In this document: piece after piece, positions 56,800 to 64,000 of the stretch
Layout of the letters: every line of letters begins with the position of its first letter
How positions within the stretch are numbered: position 1 is the stretch's first letter
DNA from: Semisulcospira habei
Lineage: Eukaryota > Mollusca > Gastropoda > Semisulcospiridae
DNA: 64,000 bases
Direction: 5' to 3'
Assembly (NCBI GenBank): GCA_036245525.1
Contig: BTPG01000008.1
Coordinates: forward strand, 30,156,231 to 30,220,230
Program-made: the position numbers and the translations under genes
Notes under the pieces: model-generated
The model's input: the letters and a program-made list of their open reading frames with translations, nothing else
What the model was told of the DNA's origin: nothing
The model's database searches: none

Positions 56800-56818
56800 C
56801 CCCCCCCCCCCCCCCCCC
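56800..56818. repeat. Poly-C tract
   Basis: About 19 C. Confidence 0.9.
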
Positions 56819-56952
56819 GCCAGCATCTTACTGCAATCCATCTTCTGCGAGAGAATGTGTGGGGGAGCGAGACCTATAACAGATTAGAATGAAAATTTCA
56901 GATGAAAAGAACCCGTCCGTGCAAGCTTCCTTTTCTGAAATCTTAAGCTTTG

Positions 56953-57072
56953 CCCTGTGGCGCGTAAAAGCAAAAAGACAGCGAGAACATTTTTATGAAA
57001 AGCAAAACTTTCATCGTATTACAACGAAAATCTCGCTTTTGATAAAGATGGACTTACTCTCGTTTGTCTGAA
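56953..57072. repeat. Family F element
   Basis: TTATGAAAAGCAAAACTTTC ... GAAAATCTCGCTTTTGATAA; ends CCCTGTGGCG and CGTTTGTCTGAACGGG. Confidence 0.75.
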
Positions 57073-57290
57073 CGGGCAGGACACTGAATACGTGCAAAGT
57101 ATGAAAAGATAACTTCTTCCGATATTATAACTATACTCATACAGTAACAAAAAGCAAATATGAATACATCCGTGTGGTGTTTGTCCTCCAACAAACGGTG
57201 GATCACACTAGCTGATAAGAGTGTATCTTGCCAACAAGTCTCCACTACCCTTTCACATAAATTGCATGAAAGAAAAAACATGTGCTAAAC

Positions 57291-57505
57291 TTAACCCCTT
57301 AACTGCCAGTGGTCGCAGATTTAGTTTCAAAAATCTTTGAAAAATCATCGTCAAAGACCCTTAGAAGTCAAAGGAACGTGGGTAGCGAGTGATTTCAGCA
57401 TGAGGCATAGACCCTCTTGAGCCCCCGCGACTGCGGGGGCCCATGAGAGTCTATGCCCCTTGCTACTGGATTGTGTTCACTTTTTTCTCAGCAGTGAAGG
57501 GATCA
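57291..57505. mobile_element. Family A element in reverse order
   Basis: TTAACCCCTTAACTGCCAGT left; GTCAAAGGAACGTGGGTA inner; palindrome 57400-57466; right CTCAGCAGTGAAGGGATCA (TTAA lost). Confidence 0.87.
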
Positions 57506-57758
57506 CGTCGCGGGAGGTGGATCACGTAGATAAGCAAAACACCACCAACGGCCAGGCATACTTGGTGAATGGAGTGTGTAAAGTTGACACACAATATGGC
57601 AAACATGCTCACACAACCGTTACCCTGGGAAAGACTTGCGACCATATGAGCGGCCTCAATTAATATTCAGTTTTAGGCAACCACTCACATACTTAAATCC
57701 CAACGGACCTCCTCCATCTGAGGTGTGACAAAGTCAGTAATTGAGGACTGCACCTACC

Positions 57759-57826
57759 AGCAAGAGGCATAGATTGTCATGAGCCCCTGCTGCTTCAGAG
57801 TGTCATGAGAATCTACCCCTCTTGCA
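57759..57826. repeat. Family A palindrome, decayed loop
   Basis: GCAAGAGGCATAGATTGTCA ... TGAGAATCTACCCCTCTTGC. Confidence 0.8.
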
Positions 57827-58617
57827 GACAGAAACTGGCTCAAGCCACAGGTAGGTGGGTGTAAAATTATATGCCTTGCTAATGCTATGCTAGTCCCAAG
57901 TCTGAAGGTTCTGTGAGAGAGACGCCGAATCTGAGTCACCTCCACCTGTTTTAAAACCCCGTAATTTAAAGACAATTAATGTAATTTTTGTAAAATGCTA
58001 CAAATCGATGTGAACTAGTCCAAAGAACTTTATTTTGAGTAGCGGACACTAGTGCAAATGTACGATTATTCGAGATTTTGAACGGTTTTCTTCTTCTATT
58101 AAAAACTTTACACGATGCTCTCTTATTCAAGCGCGAATGGCTTGTGTTACATTTTCTGAGCCGCATTTGATAACTGCAACTGGTGTAAAAGACATGCATT
58201 TAAAAAAAAAAAAGTTTGACTCCATATTTTGTTCATGTTCTGCAACACTCTTGTAGCGGGTAGACGGATCTACCACAACAACTAAAAGGGTAGTGCTTGA
58301 AAGTTCAAAAGGGTAGGCTGGAGGTGGGAGGGAAAGACTAAAAGAATTTGCATACCTATCTAGCAGCCACAGAAAGATAGTGTAAGTCCTATGATCTACT
58401 CGTCCATCAGTTTGCATAATAGCGCCAGTTAAACTTCAAAAGACCAACTTTGCCAGGAATGGCTAACTCTTTGAGAGTTTGCTGGAAGGTGCAGCCAAGC
58501 GTGGAGCAATGCCACGGAGAATGGCCATGCTTCAATGCCCATGCTAATGGCAGACACGCTAGGTTCACCTCGGTAAGAACAACCCACCTGTAACGAACTG
58601 CGTGAAACCCTCAACTA

Positions 58618-58686
58618 CCAAGAGGCATAGATGTTCATGAGCCCCTTCAATTGCAGGGGCCGCTCATGAAAATCCATGCTGTTTGC
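58618..58686. repeat. Family A palindrome, decayed
   Basis: CAAGAGGCATAGATGTTCAT ... ATGAAAATCCATGCTGTTTG. Confidence 0.78.
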
Positions 58687-58754
58687 TAAAGACACCAATG
58701 GCACATATATTTCAGTTTTTCCTGGGAGAAAATATACCTCGAAGATTAAACATT

Positions 58755-58812
58755 TGACTGTTGTTCGGCCTGAAGCGCCAAGCTATTTTGGCACCTTGAA
58801 CTGAAATGGCTG
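58755..58812. repeat. Family B right-arm fragment
   Basis: GCGCCAAGCTATTTTGGCAC then CTTGAACT. Confidence 0.6.
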
Positions 58813-59063
58813 ATCCGCTATCTTCTAATCTCTAGCCTTCGTAGGACAAGAAGCAATTAAAAAAAAATCAGCCTCAGGATGCAATGGGTTCGGAAAGATA
58901 TATACTATGCATTAGTTTTTAATGTCCAAATATTTCTAAAATACATACATATCGTATACATGGTCATGACAGCAGTACATGATCAGAATATTGATATGTG
59001 TCTCGAAATGTACAGGATTCCTCTTAACAAGAGACACAGAGTTCTATGGTCGCGATATGTAAA

Positions 59064-59131
59064 AGCAAGAGGAATATATTCTCATGGGCCACTGCGAATG
59101 TAGGGGCTCATGAGAATCTATACCTCTGGCA
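59064..59131. repeat. Family A palindrome, decayed
   Basis: GCAAGAGGAATATATTCTCA ... TGAGAATCTATACCTCTGGC. Confidence 0.78.
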
Positions 59132-59306
59132 GATGGTACAACGTGTCACTAGAGAGACAGAGACGAATTAGGCTTTTGACCGAGACCTTTAGTCGAGCTC
59201 CATGCTATCCCGGTATTCATGATAAATAGGCCAGTAGACGATTTACACATCTCCGTCCCACAGATGTCATGCAGTACTGGGGTCGGGGGCTCGACGGCGA
59301 CTGTGC

Positions 59307-59793
59307 TGATGGCCACGGACCACAGTGCTGTTTCCGTACTGTCCAGTCTCTTAGCCTTAGTCAGTCCCAGTCATCCCCTAATTGTTCAATTCCCTAAAAA
59401 ACACTACCGCCCACCAGCTGCACATTTGCCATGCACAAAATACAAAAAAACAAACAAACAAAAAAAAAAAAACAGCACATGACCCGTCTCATTTCTTGGC
59501 TATGAAACTGGTTCCTTACCAACCCCACACCCAAGCACAGCTGAAATCAGCGTGCCCCTCAAATCACTACGTCAAAGTCAACTCAACATAGGCCCACAAA
59601 TGTCCACTGGATAAGCTCAGGATGGTATGAATCAAAGCACCAAACATGTCTCCTCTCAGCTAACCACAAATTTCCAGCAAATTCCCACATTCAGCCCAAC
59701 CGCAAATTTTCAAACAAGGCAAAAATTATTTTTAAAAACACGGGACCTCTTACTGCCTGAACTTCCCAATTTAAATGTATACCGTGACCTGAT
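59307..59793. mobile_element. Solo copy of the 459-bp terminal repeat, TGAT target duplication
   Basis: 59311-59789 is the reverse complement of the repeats at 47804/49899, lengthened by an A-rich expansion near 59446-59473. TGAT lies at 59307-59310 and 59790-59793. It starts GGCCACGGACCACAGTG and ends ATACCGTGACC. Confidence 0.88.
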
Positions 59794-59949
59794 ACCGTGT
59801 GAACAGAGGAAACATGAGACGGGGAGACCTACTCACTTTAGGGTCCACTGGTACTGAAAGACTAGTAGACGTGGGTGTTCCGGGCATTCACACTGGGTTA
59901 AGTTAATCGCTGAGGTGTGCAACCCACTTCTTTTACCACAATACATCGT

Positions 59950-60080
59950 GTGTGTGTGTGTGTGGTGTGTGGTGTGGTGTGGTGTGGTGTGGTGTGGTGT
60001 GGTGTGTGTGTGTGTGAGGTGTGGTGTGGTGTGGTGGTGGTGGTGGTGGTGGTGGTGGTGGTGGTGGTGGTGGTGGTGGT

Positions 60081-60127
<47 letters not shown>
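59950..60127. repeat. GTGTGGT / GGT / GT microsatellite cluster
   Basis: GT run, GTGGT pentamers, about 17 GGT units, then GT run. His/Thr, Trp and Val open frames here are repeat translations. Confidence 0.97.
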
Positions 60128-60129
<2 letters not shown>

Positions 60130-60157
60130 GTCCTGACACGATATGACAGGTTGTTCA

Positions 60158-60252
60158 TCGACCATGACAGTTCAAGGAAGGTGTCAGATTAGCTTGGCAT
60201 CTCCATGTACAAAGCTATTCTGACACCACCCTTAAACTATCATGGTCGATCT
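60158..60252. repeat. Family B hairpin
   Basis: ATCGACCATGACAGTTCAAG ... GTGTCAGATTAGCTTGG / AAAGCTATTCTGACACC ... ACTATCATGGTCGAT. Confidence 0.82.
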
Positions 60253-60488
60253 TTCTTCAAAACAATGGAGGTAGTCCTCAGAGGATCTAAAAAAAAATGT
60301 GACGTCATCCTCAGGGCTTAACGGTTAACCAACTCACAAATAAAAGATTAAAAAACAAAACAAAAAAACTCCAAACTAGTGTGTGTTGCACTATCTGTTG
60401 TACTTGTGGAGGATAAGTTAATCACTAACGTCTTGGCAATGCATCGCAAAGTCACCGGGTTATCTCATAATACCTGGAGAACATACCT

Positions 60489-60605
60489 GTAGGTGTAAAC
60501 AGGGCCACTATCAGGCACACATGTACTGTAGGTGTAAACAGGGCCACTATCAGGCACACATGTACTGTAGGTGTAAGCAGGGCCACTATCAGGCACACAT
60601 GTGCA
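60489..60605. repeat. 39-bp tandem repeat, 3 copies
   Basis: GTAGGTGTAAACAGGGCCAC units start at 60489, 60528 and 60567; the third has AAGCAGG. Confidence 0.93.
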
Positions 60606-61012
60606 GACTGAACCACACAGTAACTGATAATGAAAACAGGAGATGTGTTTGCGATTTTTCTTTTGATCTAATGACGTTAAAAGCAACTGCCTAACCTCTA
60701 TGCATACCACCTCCCACAACACTCCCCTCCCCCGTCCCCCCCTTTTTTCTAAAATACATGTACCGTTGTTCCCTTGCAGTGACGCGAAGTTTACAATTGT
60801 CAACGCACTAACACGTATGCTGAAAAGACTAACAAGAAGAAATCACTGGAAGCAATAATAACAAAACAAACATGCCAGTACACACACTGGATATCCCGCT
60901 CCACTGACATCGAGCAATTTTATGCAAGTGGTTGACAGTGAATTAGGATCCAAATCCACATGCACAAACACATCCGCGATAATTTGGCACAAAACACAGT
61001 TCATTTCAAGGA

Positions 61013-61064
61013 AAGCGAGATTTTAGGGTAGCATCGCAACAAAACGAAACTTTTCGCTTTTCAC
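61013..61064. repeat. Family F remnant
   Basis: GAAAGCGAGATTTTAGGGTA ... GAAACTTTTCGCTTTTCACA. Confidence 0.65.
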
Positions 61065-61879
61065 AACAACAAAATAAATAAATAAAAAAAAATATATAAA
61101 AAAAAGACAGGCATATCACAAATGTGTCTTTTGCTAAAAATGAATAGCTTATCTCAACTGAATGTATCATCTGCTACACACTGGTGTGTACGTAACCGTG
61201 CTTGGCACGATCGTCTCCCTTCACGCACTGATTTACAACCTTGGACAAGTTAGCTGATACTACGAAACCAGCTACCGAGATATTCCCCGGGGGCTACAAC
61301 TACAACATATTTCTATATGAACACCTGTTGCTAACATGTATTAGCCATTTGTTCACCTATCTGCACACAAATCAGCCATTTGCAACTCAGTGACGTAACA
61401 GGAACACACAGCACTGACACTACATTAGTAACAGTATCTGACAGCGTATGTAAACACCATGACAGCGTATGTAAACACCATGGCTAATTCGACAAAATCT
61501 GTATAAGGTTTATCGAAGACTGGGGCCCCAAACCAGCCAGTTTTCGGGGCAGCTGCGCTGGACAGCGCGATGTGTGCAGTGTACTGTGTAGTGTGTAGAA
61601 CACACTGGGGGCATGAGTCACTCGGCATGCGCAGTACGCGGAAGATGGTGTCTGCTGTGTGCAGCATAACCAACTGACTTCCCGACGAAAGGTCCTGTTG
61701 CATGTTTCACAGCACAGCACAGTCTAGCACACACAGCCACCCATAATAAAGTTACCACTACACAATTTATTGTTTCTGACACAGGTCTGGTCAAGTTAAA
61801 GAGAAAGAAAGTTTGTATAACGGGACAGAACAAGAATATTTGACACGGCCGCGGCGACACAGGAAGATTATTTCGAATG

Positions 61880-61943
61880 TATGAGGCATAGATGCTCAAA
61901 TACCCCTGCATTCGCAGGGGCTCATGAGAATGTATGCCTCTTA
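61880..61943. repeat. Family A palindrome near exon 1
   Basis: TATGAGGCATAGATGCTCAA ... CCCCTGCATTCGCAGGGG ... TGTATGCCTCTTATG. The usual outer CAAG/CTTG is replaced by GTATG on one side. Confidence 0.8.
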
Positions 61944-62037
61944 TGTATGGATCGGACGTTGTATGTCCTCAAGCGGAAATGACTGAGTGATGAACTTTCG
62001 TGTACGAGTGTAAAACCAAAAGAAGGCAAGTTCTGAC

Positions 62038-62139
62038 CTGTTGCCAGCGATCCTCTAGCGAAGGCTGCGCCGAGAAGTAGCCGGTATCGTGCACCACTTG
62101 GAGCTCCCGGAAAATGTTCCCGCTCGGTAGCACATCCAT
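62038..62139 (-). CDS. KLF6/7: KLF6/7 coding exon 1: start codon and N-terminal activation module
   Basis: Encodes residues 1-34, from [14 protein letters not shown] to a final WQQ. Vertebrate KLF6 and KLF7 start MDVL and carry the same ELQ...H(D/E)TGYFSA...PSLEE.WQQ motif, so both family and start are secure. The ATG at 62137-62139 has G at -3 and G at +4, a good initiation context. The donor reads CAACAG|GTCAGA, and the intron falls between codons, as in vertebrate KLF6/7. Being short, the exon is hidden inside a longer unrelated open frame (62055-62273). A family A palindrome lies about 95 bp into the intron. Its 59-kb separation from exon 2 is unusual but agrees in phase and peptide continuity. 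Confidence 0.93.
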
Positions 62140-62560
62140 AGCGACTTACTACAGACAGTGCCGACTGACGGAGCCAAGCTTCGCCACGTCCGATTGATGC
62201 AACAGAAGAAGCGCCGACACTTATCGTCTGCTCTCACGCGACATGTACCCAGTCGCTGCTGTCCATCCGTCAACTTCCACTGGCTCGGTCATTCATGCAT
62301 AAACCGCGCCAGCACCTGAATCGGTAATCTGAGCGAGAGGAATGTGTGTACACGCGCTGTGGGAACGTAGAGACCCGACCAATCAAAATGATTGTCACAT
62401 ACGCCCGGCACGCGAGGAATTTCCAGCTACCAATCGGATTCGCCCTTTGCTCCGCGTAGGCTTGCGAGCGATTGGCTTTCGCAATCATAATATTCCCCGT
62501 ATAAGGACTGTTGTTGTTATTGATTATTATTCCCTATTTTTGGAAGGCTATATATCGGGG
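62140..62560 (-). promoter_or_regulatory. KLF6/7: Presumed KLF6/7 5' UTR and proximal promoter
   Basis: Three CCAAT boxes lie 240-336 bp upstream of the ATG: CCAAT at 62379-62383 and 62430-62434 on the plus strand, and ATTGG at 62471-62475 (CCAAT on the gene strand), about 45-50 bp apart, as often seen for NF-Y. Further up, TATATA (62549-62554) and a CArG/MEF2-like CTATTTTTGG (62534-62543) are present. The transcription start cannot be fixed from sequence. An ATG at 62271-62273 on the gene strand would open a 72-codon frame overlapping the true start out of frame, so the start site probably lies downstream of it or the frame is regulatory. Confidence 0.5.
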
Positions 62561-62737
62561 TACCTGGAGCAAAATGTCTCACTTCGGCCAGTGACTCAGA
62601 CGCGGGTAGGTCGCGGGAGAGAACGGCTAATCTTACTCAAGTCCGACTGAGCCTGCCCGATACTGACTCAACGCGATACTGACGGCCCGGGCCGCTTGCC
62701 TCATTGAGCCCTGACACATAAAGGCACAGCAAGACAG

Positions 62738-62843
62738 GTATCGAGCATGACTCCAGTTCAAGGGTGGTGCCAGAATAGCATAGACGCCAAGCTATTCTGG
62801 GGCACCACTGACCAGGCCCGGCTTAACTATCATGCTCGATCTG
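62738..62843. repeat. Family B hairpin upstream of the gene
   Basis: ATCGAGCATGACTCCAGTTC ... GTGGTGCCAGAATAGCATAG / GCTATTCTGGGGCACCAC, then a small insertion and CTATCATGCTCGAT. AGCATG/CATGCT outer change is mirrored. Confidence 0.82.
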
Positions 62844-62957
62844 TCTCTAAGAATAGTAATTTTCAGTTTTACTGAATATGCTGAGTTTTTCTTTTCTTTT
62901 TTTGCGCCCGCTGAGCATGCTGCTAGCATGGAGTGGCGGATGCGCATTACAAGTGCA

Positions 62958-62985
62958 CATCATCATCATCATCATCATCATCATC
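62958..62985. repeat. (CAT)n microsatellite
   Basis: Nine CAT units. Confidence 0.95.
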
Positions 62986-63308
62986 AATATAGTCCTTCAG
63001 AGGGCAACTTCAAAACTTTGGGGAGTTTCGGTCCTTGACCCGGGTAGAATGTGTTAACTACTGAGCCGCGGGTGATCGAAGGCCTTGCCACCTAGGCAGC
63101 TGGCTGGTCGTGTGCGGTTCAAGTGCCTAAGTGGTCCGGTAATCAATGTTCGTGGTTAGCTCAGGGTAGTACTTAGTCAAACTGATTTCGCCACGGCAGT
63201 CATCGAGTCATGATGATAGTGCCTCAGTTCAGCCTGGGCGTCGCCATCTCTACAGTTATCAGACACTTAGACTGTTGTCAAGAAATAAAGTTAGATTGCA
63301 TTTTCTCT

Positions 63309-63520
63309 TTAACCCCTTCCCTGCTACTAGTGTACGTACATTTTTTTTCTTCTGAAATCAGATTTTGTTCATTCAACGACTGACCAAAAGCCGACCAAAA
63401 CCGTGCAAGAAACATAAATACAAATTGGTCTCTGGAAGAGGCATAGATCCTCACGTGCCCCTGCAGTCGCGGGGGCTCATGAGGATCTGTGTCTCTTGCA
63501 GTTGGATCGTGTTCACTGAG
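63309..63520. mobile_element. Family A element in reverse order, right end lost
   Basis: TTAACCCCTTCCCTGCTACT left; ACGACTGACCAAAAGCCGAC; palindrome 63436-63500; breaks off after GGATCGTGTTCACTGAGG. Confidence 0.83.
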
Positions 63521-63549
63521 GTCAAGAAAAAATCAGATTGCATTTCTTT

Positions 63550-63726
63550 TTAACTCCTTCAATGCCAGTGTACGCCGTACAACTTTGTTTATTCAACGAC
63601 CAAAAGCCAAACTGATCTCAGCAAGATGCATAGATCCTCATGAGCCCCCGCAGTCGCGGGGGCTCATGCCGAGTATCTATGTCCGGTTGGATCGTGTTCA
63701 CTTTTTCTCGACAGTGAAGGGGTTAA
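63550..63726. mobile_element. Family A element in reverse order, TTAA at both ends (177 bp)
   Basis: TTAACTCCTTCAATGCCAGT left; palindrome with core GCCCCCGCAGTCGCGGGGGC; right CTCGACAGTGAAGGGGTTAA. Lies in tandem with the preceding copy. Confidence 0.92.
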
Positions 63727-63786
63727 GTAGCACCTAGCGTGCTTGTATGGTAGATTTTCAAGCCAGTCTAGCCAGGCTTTTATATG

Positions 63787-63980
63787 GACTAACTCATTTA
63801 GCCCCCACCCACCACAGACACAGACACCACAGACATATATGAATTGACCATGATAGTTCAAGGGTGGTGCCAGAATAGCTTGGTGTCATGGTCGATCTAT
63901 CTACTGACTTGTAGTGTAGTCCTCAGGGGACAACTCCAAAATGTGGGTTTTACGTAGTGCCTCGGTCGCAATGGGTTAAT
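63787..63980. mobile_element. Family B element without right hairpin arm
   Basis: CTAACTCATTTAGCCCC left; TAGTTCAAGGGTGGTGCCAG; TCCTCAGGGGACAACTCCAA; right CGCAATGGGTTAA. Confidence 0.8.
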
Positions 63981-64000
63981 ACGTCGTTGGGTAACGTACG

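Noticed and set aside
62342..62650. A divergent plus-strand gene from the KLF promoter
   Set aside because: The 102-residue frame has no recognisable domain and spans the CCAAT boxes; nothing supports transcription from sequence alone.

Overview
This is eukaryotic, repeat-rich animal DNA that is almost entirely the inside of one gene. The minus strand carries a complete three-exon Krüppel-like factor of the KLF6/KLF7 class: exon 1 at 62038-62139, exon 2 at 2257-3019, exon 3 at 703-890. The joined CDS is 1053 nt including the stop (350 residues). The first intron, about 59 kb, fills most of the window. The last 1.9 kb holds the presumed 5' UTR and promoter, and the first 700 bases the start of the 3' UTR. 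The organism is most likely a mollusc, probably a gastropod. This is inferred from SINE/LINE tails of the GTTAGTTGGGTTTAAC / GGACGTTAAAC type, long GT, GA and AT microsatellites, and a very high load of short palindromic elements. The species cannot be named from the sequence alone.

I recognise no second protein gene. Intron 1 is packed with roughly 100 short inverted-repeat elements, sorted here into lettered families. Families A, B (with subtype B2), C, D and P share one design. Each is a 47-242 bp element whose ends read TTAACCC or TTAACTC, and most have a long central palindrome. Sixteen copies still have TTAA at both ends, and one nested insertion shows TTAA is the duplicated target. That points to non-autonomous piggyBac-like MITEs. 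Families E (CACTGGTTGTCTCCCTCGA), F (GTGAAAAGCGAGATTTTCA), G (GGGCCGACGTCGGCC), H (TGTGATTTTGGACCTTACGG) and I (ends like TACTGATCAAGAAAAGAAA) are unrelated hairpin families. M, N, O and Q are one- or two-copy palindromes.

Other elements are: (1) a 2554-bp LTR-like element at 47800-50361 with two 459-bp repeats differing at one base, plus a solo copy at 59311-59789, each with its own 4-bp target duplication; (2) an array at 54636-56204 of three 375-bp tandem units, a partial fourth and an inverted copy, bounded by a 12-bp direct repeat; (3) a composite with about 125-bp inverted arms at 53558-54246; (4) tRNA-derived SINEs and truncated SINE/LINE tails with clear 10-12 bp target duplications.

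Intronic elements would be transcribed with the KLF pre-mRNA, and one palindrome lies in the probable 3' UTR, so many hairpins could exist as RNA. Several palindromes differ from their family consensus in the same way on both arms, which is the most striking unexplained pattern here.
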